A stretch of DNA of 64,000 nucleotides from an uncultured Ruminococcus sp. (GCA_900543145.1 UQPZ01000002.1:1-64000), one strand, 5' to 3'; counted from the stretch's first letter, positions 1-9,525 are shown. A program made the numbers and translations. Notes: generated by a model from the letters alone, not told the origin.

Positions 1-584
1 TTTATTCCGTTTATTTCTTTTTCCTCTTGGTTTTCGATTACCAATGCTTCTTCGGATTCCTCAACCTTATAGTTTATTGTTGAATCAATTGCCTCTACTA
101 AAGCCATATGACTATTACTTAGCCATTCTGAACTATCATTTAAATCATATACTATTTCATTTTCCTGGTTGTGTATACCGTAAATTTCAAAAAACACCGG
201 ATACTCTTCTGAACAAGTAGTTTCGGTATAGGCGATACCAAAATCAACACCTGATCTGTCATAGAAATACCTTTGACTTAATTCACTTTGCCATTCTCCG
301 TTTTCACCATAAAAGCTGGATGAAATCCTATACTCCATATCCTTATTACCGTCTGAAGTACCCTTGCTTTCATCTTCGCTCTCAGTTTTAGATTCAACAG
401 AATCGGCTATACTTTCTTCATTAGCCGATATACTGCTGCTTTCGCTTACGCTTTCCGTGTTTACATTTGCGTTGTTTGACTTGCTTTCGCTTTTGCTGCT
501 TTCTTCCTTATCCCCCTTGCAGGATACCATTCCCAACGTAATTGTTACTGATAAAATTACTGCCGCTGCCTTTTTTAAATTCAT
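1..584 (-). CDS. Putative lipoprotein at the end of the Tad operon (3' part cut by window edge)
   Basis: An open frame starts with ATG at 584-582 behind an AAAGGAG ribosome binding site and reads off the left edge, so only about 194 N-terminal codons are visible. The protein begins MNLKKAAAVILSVTITLG and has a lipobox ending in a Cys (VSC), followed by a Ser/Glu/Asn-rich linker of about 45 residues typical of surface lipoproteins. The visible rest is acidic and soluble, with no domain I recognise. The start lies 12 nt after the stop of the DUF5702-like gene, so it is very probably the next cistron of the Tad operon. An envelope-anchored accessory role in pilus assembly is inference from position only. 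Confidence 0.75.
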   Translation of the reverse strand, partial: MNLKKAAAVILSVTITLGMVSCKGDKEESSKSESKSNNANVNTESVSESSSISANEESIADSVESKTESEDESKGTSDGNKDMEYRISSSFYGENGEWQSELSQRYFYDRSGVDFGIAYTETTCSEEYPVFFEIYGIHNQENEIVYDLNDSSEWLSNSHMALVEAIDSTINYKVEESEEALVIENQEEKEINGI

Positions 585-596
585 AATAATTCTCCT

Positions 597-3500
597 TTAA
601 TACCCGATTATTCCGTTATAAGTTATTGTGTTTGTTGTTCTTCCGTTCAGGCTGTAATCAAGCTTATACTCCGTTTCTCCGTTTTCCGATGTACTCTGCT
701 TGAACATTCCCATAAACGTTGCTCCTACTTCTGCACATGCGTACATTGATATCATACTGTACGACTCGGTCAGATTGAAGTTTTCGTCTCCTAGATCCTC
801 CTCCTTTAATCCCTGGCTCATATTCAGCTGTATTAGCTGTCCCGTTCTTGCTACCATATTATCCTCTTTCCCCAATATTCCTACCATCATAAACGCATAT
901 AAATATTCCTTATATGTTAAGCTTAGCATTGCTGACTTGGCATTTGATGAATTTGATCCTTTTGTCCCATCTTTATTTTCAGGGAAGCTTCCTGCGATTT
1001 TTGTTGAATAGTCGGTTAAGGCGGAGTTTATTTTTTCCTTGACCTTTTCCTCTCCGCTGTTTTTTAGTTTCTCTACTTCCTCCTTTAACTTTTTATTTGC
1101 TGCACCTATTTTTTTGTTTACGATACTTGTTATTTTCTTATTAATATCTTCAATTGATTTATTTACCGCCTTCAAAGCATTATCAACAGACTTGTTTACA
1201 GAGCCGATGGTATTATTATAAATATCACCGCTTATAGTTGATACCTTTGCTCTTACTTCATTAATTACTTCCTGCTGACATTGATAAATTATTGTATCCT
1301 CTTCAACCCCAAGTCCCTCGTTAAGCTCGTCAAGAAATTCATTTAATTCCTTTTCAATTATTGCATCGTCTTTCCAACTTTGATCAACCTTATTTAGTAT
1401 TCCTTTGACCTTGTTTTGTAAAGGGGTTATTACACTGGCTGTTATCTGGCTTTGTATATCCAAAAGCATTCTTTCAGAATAATCTTCAACCGCTTTTGTC
1501 ATATCGTCAACAGCGTCATCTGCAAAATTCTGAATTTCATCAAAAATATTGGTTACTGCTCCAGTTGCAACTGTAATCGCCTTTTCTCCGGCTTTTTCGA
1601 TTACTTCCTTTGATAATCCGCTTGGTGACATTACCCACGTCGAAGTACTCTTATATATTGGTACGGATTCGCCGCTGCAAAGGGCGGTTACGTCGCAAAC
1701 AGATTCTGCTACAGAAAGCGCAAGCGTAAGAACGGTCTGAACGATAGGAACTCCAAAACCGGTCCAGCCGGCTATTGCAAACGCCCATTGAAACGTCATA
1801 GACTGAATATCCGGAGCGGTAAACGCATAAATAGAGTTCAGCGCAAACCTTATTCCGAACAATAGCAGCTTTGTGTTTCTGATACAGTTTTCGGGATTTG
1901 TGTCACCCCATAGAATATATTCACATTCCGCCCCGTAATATACGTTATTTTCAGGACAGAGCTTAATTCCGCTCAGCGTCTGCTCTATATACTGTTCAGC
2001 GTTTTGAATATTGCCGTCCTTATCCTGTTTCATATCAGAGGTAACGGCGTTAGTCGTATAACAGCTGAACATTTTCGTCATATATTCAACCAGATAAGTC
2101 TTATCTCTGCCTTCCGTTGCAATATTGCTCAGTTTTTCAAGAAACGACGAAGCTCCGTCGGACATTTCGCCCGCATTATCCGCAACCTTTTCGTTTTCAT
2201 CGTCTTTAATATCCTTAGCCGGCCCCTTGTCTATCGCTTCTGAATTTTCCTCGGAATTAAGAATAGCTTCGTATATCGACCCCGACAGAAAATCTCCTTG
2301 TACAAGGCTTTTACTCTCCCCCGACAACAAGTCGGTACCCGAAGCCTTCTCCGCATTTTCAGTTTTTCCGTATTCAAGCAGGCTGTCTTTATTCTTGGTA
2401 TGCTCCTCGCCCTTGCTGGAATCAGCGTCTTCCTTATTGCCGCATATTTCGCAGAGATAACCGAAAAATTTCTGATTCTCGTCCTTTGAAGCCTGCATAT
2501 CGTCCAGGATCGTAATAAATCCGCTTTCTCCTGCTTTATCATTTCCCCACGGATTTTTAAACTTATCCGAATAAATAGAATCGCCCTTTTTCTCAAAGGA
2601 ATCAATACTATCCGGAACGGCCTTTGCCTTCTTATACTTGCTTATGAAATCGCCGGACGTATTATAAAGCTTATTGCCGCAGAATTCAATTCCGGTGATC
2701 TTTTCTTCAAGTCCGTTAAAAAACTCCTTGTTAATCTCCAGAACATTATCATTCAGCTTCTCAGCCTCAGCCTTTTTCATAAGCTCGGCAGAACCCTTGT
2801 AATCTGACATCATAGTCTGCTTAGTTCCTGCGTCTTTTACTTTATCAATACTCTCCTCCCAGCTGTTTCCGGCCTCTTCCGCAGTCTCGATACCTTCAAT
2901 TACCGTTTCCATATTTTTAACTGCGCTTTTATAATTAAGCAACTGCGTATGCGTATCGTTGTAAACCGTATTCATTAAAGAGTATGTCGCTGAAGCCAGA
3001 CTGTTGACCCTGCCTGTACAGGTATCGGTATACTTATTTACATTATTGGATACTTCAATTATTTTGTTATATATGCCTCTTATAAATGCTGCTATATTAT
3101 CGTTCTCGCCTATTATCGTATTCCATGCGTCCGAATGCTCCGAAGAAAAGCTGTTGAAATATGCGTCAACTGAAAGCAGAACTTTTATATAGTCCTCGTT
3201 TTCCTTGACCCAATCGTTAATATCCTTCTGAAGCTGCATTACCTTCTTGGCAGTATCCTTTGAGCAGTCCCCGTAATCTATCTGATTGCTTCTTGCTTTT
3301 ATATCGTCGGCAAACTTCTTGATATTAGAATCAGATTCGTAATATTGGAAGGTCCATAAATCTCCGTCCTCAGAAAAAGTACAGTAATTTACGCCTGCCT
3401 TATCCTTTACGCTTTCCAGATTGAATATCTCCGTGACCTGCCTGTAGAAAATCTCCCGCCAGTCGGGTGAATATTCCGGCGGCGGAGTTTCTTCCCCGCT

Positions 3501-4427
3501 GCTTGTGCTGTCTGTCTTTGAATCAGTTTCAGCCTTAGCAGCCTCTTCAAATTCCTTTTTATCATTGTCGGCTACTTCCTGAGCCTTGGCTATTATTTCA
3601 TTATATACAGAACCGTTACTGTCAAAAGAAGTGCCGCATTGATTATCCTCAAGCTGAGCTAAAACTACCATGATCCAGCTTATCTGCTTATAGTTGCTTT
3701 TTGCACTGTCAACAGCGGCGTTGTATTCGCCGATATAATCCTGAATATCCTTTGATCCGCTTGACGTATACTGATAATCCCTGGCAGTCTTTATTGATTG
3801 ATATGCGTTCATGCAAGGGTCTTCCAGCGCACTCAGCGCCTTTTCGTATTTGACCTTATTGTTAAGTACCTTGCTCTGCTGACTGAAGCCCGAAAAGCCT
3901 CCGAACTTTGACAGCAGCGTTGTTGCCATGCTTACAGGCGCTCTGTACTTCATATATTCAAGGATCTGCCTTTTCAGCACCGGTACCGACGAAACCTGAG
4001 AGCCTTTAACATACTTTGCATTAAACGACTGATCTGTTATCTGAAGAAGGGAATCAAAGTCGGCATCGCTTTCGCTTCCCGCCGTTGTAAACCAACTGCA
4101 AAGACTGTTCATGTAATCTCTGGTATAAGAATCGCTAGTTTCGAGATCAACGATATTACTCAAAGAATTTTCAAAATACCGCCTTAGATTGTCGTTCAAT
4201 TCCTCATCTGAGCCGGACATAGCAAAAATTCCGTATACATCTTTTAAAACCTTGTTATAATCCGACATCGCCGCATTCATAGCAAGATCGCTTGCTCCGG
4301 AAAGCACTATCTGAGCGGACGACATTCTCGACAGATCAACTATAACACCGGCAAAGGTAAACATAGGGATCATTATCAAAATAAGAAAAATTGATATTGC
4401 TCCCTGAATATTTTTTCTGATCTTCAT
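597..4427 (-). CDS. Giant Tad-associated surface protein, DUF5702-like
   Basis: A 1276-residue protein with one N-terminal hydrophobic segment (about residues 10-32, GAISIFLILIMIPMF region) that resembles the pilin-like N terminus of TadE/TadF/TadG proteins, followed by a very long extracytoplasmic part rich in charged and Asn residues with several predicted coiled-coil stretches (about 480-570 and 1000-1150). The opening 'GAISIFLIL...AGVIVDLSRM' matches DUF5702-type proteins encoded at the ends of Tad loci in Clostridia. An SD (GGGGAG) precedes the ATG. It follows the tadE-like gene by 19 nt. The role is probably a minor pseudopilin or tip/scaffold component; this is inferred from operon position and the N-terminal segment. 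Confidence 0.75.
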   Translation of the reverse strand: MKIRKNIQGAISIFLILIMIPMFTFAGVIVDLSRMSSAQIVLSGASDLAMNAAMSDYNKVLKDVYGIFAMSGSDEELNDNLRRYFENSLSNIVDLETSDSYTRDYMNSLCSWFTTAGSESDADFDSLLQITDQSFNAKYVKGSQVSSVPVLKRQILEYMKYRAPVSMATTLLSKFGGFSGFSQQSKVLNNKVKYEKALSALEDPCMNAYQSIKTARDYQYTSSGSKDIQDYIGEYNAAVDSAKSNYKQISWIMVVLAQLEDNQCGTSFDSNGSVYNEIIAKAQEVADNDKKEFEEAAKAETDSKTDSTSSGEETPPPEYSPDWREIFYRQVTEIFNLESVKDKAGVNYCTFSEDGDLWTFQYYESDSNIKKFADDIKARSNQIDYGDCSKDTAKKVMQLQKDINDWVKENEDYIKVLLSVDAYFNSFSSEHSDAWNTIIGENDNIAAFIRGIYNKIIEVSNNVNKYTDTCTGRVNSLASATYSLMNTVYNDTHTQLLNYKSAVKNMETVIEGIETAEEAGNSWEESIDKVKDAGTKQTMMSDYKGSAELMKKAEAEKLNDNVLEINKEFFNGLEEKITGIEFCGNKLYNTSGDFISKYKKAKAVPDSIDSFEKKGDSIYSDKFKNPWGNDKAGESGFITILDDMQASKDENQKFFGYLCEICGNKEDADSSKGEEHTKNKDSLLEYGKTENAEKASGTDLLSGESKSLVQGDFLSGSIYEAILNSEENSEAIDKGPAKDIKDDENEKVADNAGEMSDGASSFLEKLSNIATEGRDKTYLVEYMTKMFSCYTTNAVTSDMKQDKDGNIQNAEQYIEQTLSGIKLCPENNVYYGAECEYILWGDTNPENCIRNTKLLLFGIRFALNSIYAFTAPDIQSMTFQWAFAIAGWTGFGVPIVQTVLTLALSVAESVCDVTALCSGESVPIYKSTSTWVMSPSGLSKEVIEKAGEKAITVATGAVTNIFDEIQNFADDAVDDMTKAVEDYSERMLLDIQSQITASVITPLQNKVKGILNKVDQSWKDDAIIEKELNEFLDELNEGLGVEEDTIIYQCQQEVINEVRAKVSTISGDIYNNTIGSVNKSVDNALKAVNKSIEDINKKITSIVNKKIGAANKKLKEEVEKLKNSGEEKVKEKINSALTDYSTKIAGSFPENKDGTKGSNSSNAKSAMLSLTYKEYLYAFMMVGILGKEDNMVARTGQLIQLNMSQGLKEEDLGDENFNLTESYSMISMYACAEVGATFMGMFKQSTSENGETEYKLDYSLNGRTTNTITYNGIIGY

Positions 4428-4446
4428 TTTATCTCCCCTTACGTCA

Positions 4447-5136
4447 TTACATCAGATTGCTTTGAGTGTCCTTGAGCTTTTGAACCAGATTTGATATTTT
4501 ATCCGATATGTGAAGCTTTTCACTTAAAAAGCTTACAAAATCATATACTATATCGGTATTTCTCACAAATTCCGCTCCGTTGCTGTTTGCGGCGGAAGCC
4601 CTTACAGTTAGATCCGCAGTAATACCATCGATCTGAAGAAATTTGAAAAAATCAGGTATCTCCGCTTTCTTAGTTATCTCGACCTGAACCTCCTGAGTTA
4701 AAAAATAATTATCAGCGCTGATATTACAAGTAATATCCGATTCCTCTATTATGTTTATGTTTGAAATCAAAGTTTTCAATGATTCCTCAAGCTCTTCCGA
4801 ATTATCTTCTAAAGGATCGCCGAGCGTCAGATAACGGTACAGATTTGCTTCGTGTTCATATATGCTTTTTACGTTATTTTCGGTAAACAACGTATTGTCC
4901 TTAAAATCAACTGCCGGCGTTTTTGCTGCACTGTTGCCTATTATCTGGTATCCCGGCAAAGCAAGCTCCTTGCTGGCAACCGTGGCGATCTTCTGCGCCT
5001 GAGTATACATCATAACGCTCTGCATAACGTACATTCCTAAATAAAGCAGAAAAAACAGAGCAAAAAATACAGTAGGAAAAACAAGCGCCGCTTCAATTAT
5101 AGGAACAGCGCCGTTCTCGTTTCTGATATGTTTTAT
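4447..5136 (-). CDS. tadE: TadE-like pseudopilin, apparently started at an AUA codon
   Basis: The open frame encodes the typical TadE N terminus (KHIRNENGAVPIIEAALVFP followed by a hydrophobic segment) upstream of the first ATG, which lies at 5034 and would delete most of the membrane segment. The only sensible initiation point is ATA at 5136-5134, six nucleotides after a GGGGGAG SD. An in-frame TAG lies a few codons further upstream and no in-frame ATG, GTG or TTG lies between. The encoded protein would have 229 residues, with a membrane segment at about residues 12-36 and a soluble part with many acidic residues. TadE proteins are minor pseudopilins of Tad pili. Cistron position between flp and the DUF5702-like gene supports the call. 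The start codon is inference. Confidence 0.75.
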   Translation of the reverse strand: MKHIRNENGAVPIIEAALVFPTVFFALFFLLYLGMYVMQSVMMYTQAQKIATVASKELALPGYQIIGNSAAKTPAVDFKDNTLFTENNVKSIYEHEANLYRYLTLGDPLEDNSEELEESLKTLISNINIIEESDITCNISADNYFLTQEVQVEITKKAEIPDFFKFLQIDGITADLTVRASAANSNGAEFVRNTDIVYDFVSFLSEKLHISDKISNLVQKLKDTQSNLM

Positions 5137-5172
5137 ACCAAACTCCCCCTAACCTAAGCGCTTATCTCGAAT

Positions 5173-5200
5173 CAGTTCACAGCATATACTCTGTGAACTG
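5173..5200. other. Intercistronic hairpin after the flp pilin gene
   Basis: CAGTTCACAG at 5173-5182 and CTGTGAACTG at 5191-5200 form a perfect 10-bp stem with an 8-nt loop, between the flp stop and the tadE start. No T-run follows on the minus strand, so it is not a standard terminator. Such a hairpin directly after a major pilin gene could protect the pilin message from 3' decay or dampen downstream expression; that role is inference. Confidence 0.6.
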
Positions 5201-5237
5201 TTTCCAGGTAAGCTTAAATTACTGTTTTTACAGAGCA

Positions 5238-5456
5238 TTAATCCATAGCCTTTATTGCGTCCTTTATCTTATTGATTAATAGATCAATAACTTCTTCAAT
5301 ACTACTTCTAAACACCGCAACCAGACCGATAACTACAATTATGATAAGAATAATTGCGATCATATTGACTTCTCCTCTTTCGTCGCTTATGATATCATTG
5401 ACCTTTCTGTTTGCCTTTAAATATGCCCTTATCATCAATTCGTTTATTTTACTCAT
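5238..5456 (-). CDS. flp: Flp-family type IVb major pilin
   Basis: A 72-residue protein: a charged leader (KINELMIRAYLKANRKVN), then DERGEVNMIAIILIIIVVIGLVAVF, which is a hydrophobic pilin stalk with Glu at the +5-like position after a Gly processing site (GEV). This is the structure of the Flp1-like prepilin found in clostridial Tad loci. The ATG at 5456 is preferred over an in-frame GTG at 5465, because that GTG lies inside the SD (AGGGGG). After cleavage by a prepilin peptidase it would be the major subunit of the pilus. The peptidase gene is not in the window. A strong hairpin follows the gene. Confidence 0.85.
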   Translation of the reverse strand: MSKINELMIRAYLKANRKVNDIISDERGEVNMIAIILIIIVVIGLVAVFRSSIEEVIDLLINKIKDAIKAMD

Positions 5457-5468
5457 ATTCTTCACCCC

Positions 5469-6341
5469 CTAAAAATTTATATTTGCAAACGTCGGCACCA
5501 CAACCATCAGTATGATTCCTACGAAAATTATCATAGAAGGAAACATAAGCTTTGTACCTACGCCTGCCGCCTTTATTTTTACCCTGCTTCGCTTTTCTTC
5601 CCAGCTGACAGTTGTTAGCTCCTTTAATGTCTTGGATAATTCTCCGCCGCCCTTTTCCATGTTCTGATTTACCGAATTGGCAAACTTTCTGACTTCCTTT
5701 ACAGCGCACCTTTCAGCAAAGTGATTTATCGCTTGGCGTACTGAAACGCCGTTGTCCATTTCAATGCAGGCGTTCTGCATTTCTTCGTATAGCGGCCCTG
5801 AATTTGTATACGCTGTCTTCTGCCACGCCTCTCTTACTATAAGTCCAGCATTTATTAAAAGCGTAAATTTTGACAGCGCCTGAGGCAGACTGTTTAATAT
5901 ATCCTCGCGCCTTCCGCTTACATTTTTATCTATGTCGCTGTAAAGATAAAACATCAGAAGAAGGGAAGCAAGTACTCCGAGAAGGCAGACTAATGTATCG
6001 TTAGCTATAGCGCCGATAAAAAATCCGAGAGGAAGTATGGTTGCGAAATATGTAATTCCTCCTCCTGTAACGATATAATAATAAAATTCTGCGTATTTAT
6101 CGCCGTATATCTCACCTATCTCTTTTATCTTCTTCCTGCCTTTTTTATTTTTTATATTTATTCTAAACAGCTTTATAATTCCGAAACCTATAAAATAAAG
6201 CTCGCCGAGCATATACTTTTTCTTGTCTATAGCGTCTATAACGTCTTTAAAGCTGTGCATATATTTAAAATACACAAACAACCAGAAAAGCGCGAATAAC
6301 GTTCCTGCGCCTGCCATAGCGTATGAAGCGGTAAAGCTCAT
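5469..6341 (-). CDS. tadC: Tad pilus inner-membrane platform protein TadC (T2SS-F domain)
   Basis: A 290-residue protein with membrane segments at about residues 5-25, 100-150 and 268-288 and a helical type II secretion F domain in the C-terminal half (LPQALSKFTLLINAGLIVRE). It forms the inner-membrane platform with TadB and couples the TadA ATPase to pilin assembly. It lies 13 nt from tadB and 12 nt before the flp start, so it is cotranscribed. Assignment to TadC rather than TadB is by position. Confidence 0.85.
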   Translation of the reverse strand: MSFTASYAMAGAGTLFALFWLFVYFKYMHSFKDVIDAIDKKKYMLGELYFIGFGIIKLFRINIKNKKGRKKIKEIGEIYGDKYAEFYYYIVTGGGITYFATILPLGFFIGAIANDTLVCLLGVLASLLLMFYLYSDIDKNVSGRREDILNSLPQALSKFTLLINAGLIVREAWQKTAYTNSGPLYEEMQNACIEMDNGVSVRQAINHFAERCAVKEVRKFANSVNQNMEKGGGELSKTLKELTTVSWEEKRSRVKIKAAGVGTKLMFPSMIIFVGIILMVVVPTFANINF

Positions 6342-6354
6342 CAGCTATCCCCCC

Positions 6355-7164
6355 TTATATTTTTATCTTTGTTAATTTCAGCCCTATCGCATATGCGATC
6401 AATATCATAATAATTCCCACTGATTTGGCAGCAATGTTAATAAACCCTCCGGTTTCTGTATCAGAAGTTGCGTTCATCATCATTACTACCGCAAATGGCA
6501 GGACCGCCATAATATTCAGTTCGTTGCGGCCGGACGCTACAAGCGTATTTATCTCAATTTCCATCTCAATTTTATCCGCAATTATATCATAGCTCTCGCT
6601 TACCGCCTTTTTAAGATCGCCGCCCAGTCTGTTGGATACTTCAAATATATCAGCAAAGCTCGTAATGTCCTCCAGACCGCTCCGTACTCCAAGATCGTGA
6701 AGCATTTCCTCTATATTAAAACCATTCTGTACTCCGGAATTAATTACAGCAACCTCTCTAACAATATCTGCGTCTTCTCCGTACTGCATTTCCAGATCGG
6801 TCTTTGCTCCGTAAAATGAATCCGCCGTATTCCTGCCTGCGGAATACGAATTATTTAGGGATTCAAGAAGATCCTTAAACTGTAGAAGCAGACTTTTCCT
6901 TCGCTTGTCCAGCAGATGTCCTTTGTACTTCTTTACTGAGAAAAAACCGGCTGCTGCTCCGAATATAACGCTTGCCATAGCAGATCCGAAAAATATATAT
7001 GCTCCTGCCGCAGCCCCCAATGCTCCGATCATATAACCTGCAAAACGGTCAGGCACACTCATATGATAAACATTGTAATCGTCGGCATTTCCCAGGAGCC
7101 CGTGCTTTTCAATATAAACTTCCTTTTTCTTTTTCTCTTTTTTTATCTTTTCCTTCTTTTTCAT
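6355..7164 (-). CDS. tadB: Tad pilus inner-membrane platform protein TadB (T2SS-F domain)
   Basis: A 269-residue protein with a Lys-rich cytoplasmic N terminus (KKKEKIKKEKKKKEV), two membrane segments at about residues 42-78, a cytoplasmic helical F domain (FKDLLESLNNSYSAGRN, then SNRLGGDLKKAV) and a C-terminal membrane region. This is the usual TadB arrangement. It partners TadC to form the platform on which TadA acts. It sits between tadA and tadC with short spacers. Confidence 0.85.
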   Translation of the reverse strand: MKKKEKIKKEKKKKEVYIEKHGLLGNADDYNVYHMSVPDRFAGYMIGALGAAAGAYIFFGSAMASVIFGAAAGFFSVKKYKGHLLDKRRKSLLLQFKDLLESLNNSYSAGRNTADSFYGAKTDLEMQYGEDADIVREVAVINSGVQNGFNIEEMLHDLGVRSGLEDITSFADIFEVSNRLGGDLKKAVSESYDIIADKIEMEIEINTLVASGRNELNIMAVLPFAVVMMMNATSDTETGGFINIAAKSVGIIMILIAYAIGLKLTKIKI

Positions 7165-7205
7165 CAGAATATAATTATCCTTTCATTGAAAACCCTCGGT
7201 CAGGT

Positions 7206-8444
7206 TTATATTGTTTCATATATACCGGTAAGCTGAAGCTTAAATGTATTCTTCATCGGATTCGCCGTTCTTTTCAGGCTTCCCGATACTTTGGTAAGCG
7301 AAGTATTCTCGTCCTCTTCAAATACATAAAGAGGATTAAGCTCGATCTTGCCGTCCTTGTATCCGACTACCTCCGTAATCTCCATTGTTTTTCTTGAGTG
7401 ATCCCTCAGTCTGGACAAATGGATAATAATATCCAAAGCGGAAGCTATCTGCTGCCTTATAGCCTCCAGCGGCAGACCGTTTGCCCCCTGAAGCACCATT
7501 GTTTCAAGACGGCTGAGCATATCTCTTGTAGAATTAGCGTGTCCTGTAGAAAGAGAGCCGTCGTGTCCGGTATTCATGGCCTGAAGCATATCCAGCGCTT
7601 CGCCTCCCCTTACCTCTCCTACTACTATCCTTTCGGGTCTCATTCTCAGTGAGGATTTTATAAGGTCCCGTATCGTTACCGCGCCTGCCCCTGCGGCGTT
7701 TGCATTACGCGTTTCCAGGCTTACCAGGTTAGCTACCCCCTCTATCTGAAGCTCTGCGGAATCTTCTATAGTTATTACACGCTCGTCCTTAGGTATGTAG
7801 TTTGATAAGGCATTAAGGAACGTAGTCTTTCCCGAACCTGTTCCTCCGCAGATAAAAATATTATACTTTGCTTTGACAAGCAGCTCCAGCTTGTCCGCTA
7901 TTTCCCTGGTTATCGAGCCGTAGGAAATGAGCTTTTCAATAGTCATCGGCTGTTTTGAGAACTTTCTTATAGTAACTGTAGGACCGCATAGCGCTATCGG
8001 CGGCAGCACAACGTTTACGCGGGAACCGTCGGGAAGTCTGGTATCAACGATAGGATTAGACTGATTGACCTCTCTGCCTGCCATTCCGACTATTCTTTGT
8101 ATTATATCTTCAAGACGCCTCTGGCTCTCAAAGCATTCATCAGTTTTTACAACTTGTCCGTTTTTTTCTATAAAAATATTATCGGCGCCGTTTATCATAA
8201 CCTCTGTGATAGAATCGTCGCTCATTATCGTATCAAGAAGGCCCAGTCCCCTGATAGAGCTGTAAACCTGATTAACTATATCTATTCTCTGCTCGATAGG
8301 TACATAATTGTTGCCGATGACCCGTTCCGCAAGCCTTTCTATTTCCTCCTCCAGCTCTTCGTCAGATAAATTAGAAAGCTGTAAATTATCCAATGCAAGC
8401 TGCTTTACCTCGACTATCAGCTTAGCTTTATTTTCTTCGTTCAT
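7206..8444 (-). CDS. tadA: Tad pilus assembly ATPase TadA/CpaF
   Basis: A 412-residue hexameric secretion ATPase of the CpaF/TadA family. The Walker A motif is GGTGSGKTT, the Walker B region is RIVVGEVRGGEALDML, and the Asp and His boxes (TIEDSAELQ, GHDGSLSTGHANS) are intact. The N-terminal all-helical domain precedes an RLPDGSRVN loop typical of the family. The ATG at 8444 was chosen over an upstream in-frame start at 8480 because GGGAG lies 9-10 nt before it. It powers assembly of Flp pilin through TadB/TadC in the inner membrane. It is 16 nt downstream of the tadZ stop. Confidence 0.93.
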   Translation of the reverse strand: MNEENKAKLIVEVKQLALDNLQLSNLSDEELEEEIERLAERVIGNNYVPIEQRIDIVNQVYSSIRGLGLLDTIMSDDSITEVMINGADNIFIEKNGQVVKTDECFESQRRLEDIIQRIVGMAGREVNQSNPIVDTRLPDGSRVNVVLPPIALCGPTVTIRKFSKQPMTIEKLISYGSITREIADKLELLVKAKYNIFICGGTGSGKTTFLNALSNYIPKDERVITIEDSAELQIEGVANLVSLETRNANAAGAGAVTIRDLIKSSLRMRPERIVVGEVRGGEALDMLQAMNTGHDGSLSTGHANSTRDMLSRLETMVLQGANGLPLEAIRQQIASALDIIIHLSRLRDHSRKTMEITEVVGYKDGKIELNPLYVFEEDENTSLTKVSGSLKRTANPMKNTFKLQLTGIYETI

Positions 8445-8460
8445 TTGCCGCTTCTCCCGT

Positions 8461-9525
8461 TTATTGTATAATATTATCAAAAAGCTTCATCTGTGCCATT
8501 CTTAACATTGTTTCTCTGCTTGAAGCATTTTCAAAGGCCGGTATTCCGCCGGCTGCCTTAATTCCCGGCAGCTCAGCCGTTTTTGATACCCCGTTTATAA
8601 ACTTGTTGTATATGACAGAAATTATCTGAGATAAGTTAACTTCATTCTGTTCTTCATAGATCCTCAGAGCCTTGCAGGCCTCGCCTAATTTATGCAATGA
8701 AAGCTCCCTGCCGCTGCTGACATATACTATTTTATGCGCCAGCTGAAGTATTTCAAAGAAAACGCCGTCAAATTTATAATCGGAATCAAGAACTATGTAA
8801 TCATACTTTCCCGAACACTTTAAAACATTGATAAGTTCTATCCTTTCCTCACCGCTTAGCTCAACCATATTAAGTACAGTCTTGCAGCCGGAGTAAAAAA
8901 GAACCCCTGATTCATCCTTTTTCAATGCGGTTTCAAGCTTAACATTAAGATTGTTTTTATGACTTTTGACCGCATAAATAACTTCGTCAAACGAGCTTTG
9001 ACCGTCTGCCCAGAAAAACATATCTGTCGAATTCAATTCCTCATAATTAAGATACAGAACTCTTTTTCCGCTCATTGCAAGATTTACTGCACAGGCTGCC
9101 GCAGCTGTAGACGCTCCGTCACCTCCTGCCGGACTTTGAAAAGCCAAAATCTTTGCACCGACTTCCGACTGTCTGTTTTTAAGGGAAATAATATCGTTAT
9201 TAAATTCCGAATAAAGATCCAGCAGCTGTTTATATATAAGCTCAGCCTTCTGAAATTTACATATGGCTTTATAACCGCGGTAGCTATCTATATCTGCGTC
9301 CCCTACAAAATATAATACCGGACATTTCAGTCCTGTTTCGGCTGCGTCATAGCTTGTAGATATTAACAGTAAATCTATTTTCAATGACTGTGCCTCCGCC
9401 TGCAGGGCTTCTGCCGTATCGAAAATAAAGATCGTGAATTTATCCGGATACATATTATTAAAGCAATCAGCGAACCGTTTCGAGTATATACTGTCGTTTT
9501 CAAGCAGCGCTATATTTATTTTCAT
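8461..9525 (-). CDS. tadZ: TadZ/CpaE-like localisation ATPase
   Basis: A 354-residue protein with a receiver-like N-terminal domain (about 1-110, NIALLENDSIYSKRF) followed by a MinD/ParA-like P-loop domain. Its nucleotide loop reads SPAGGDGASTAA: the usual second lysine of GKS/T is Ala, as is common in CpaE proteins. The Walker A' and B regions (LYLNYEE, DYIVLDSD) are visible. TadZ proteins place the pilus machinery at the pole and may bind ATP weakly. ATG 9525 is preferred because GAGGAGA lies just upstream. It is the first gene of the Tad operon. Confidence 0.85.
   Translation of the reverse strand: MKINIALLENDSIYSKRFADCFNNMYPDKFTIFIFDTAEALQAEAQSLKIDLLLISTSYDAAETGLKCPVLYFVGDADIDSYRGYKAICKFQKAELIYKQLLDLYSEFNNDIISLKNRQSEVGAKILAFQSPAGGDGASTAAAACAVNLAMSGKRVLYLNYEELNSTDMFFWADGQSSFDEVIYAVKSHKNNLNVKLETALKKDESGVLFYSGCKTVLNMVELSGEERIELINVLKCSGKYDYIVLDSDYKFDGVFFEILQLAHKIVYVSSGRELSLHKLGEACKALRIYEEQNEVNLSQIISVIYNKFINGVSKTAELPGIKAAGGIPAFENASSRETMLRMAQMKLFDNIIQ

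Noticed and set aside
1..9525. Tad operon judged incomplete because no prepilin peptidase gene is seen
   Set aside because: The operon runs off the left edge, so absence cannot be claimed.
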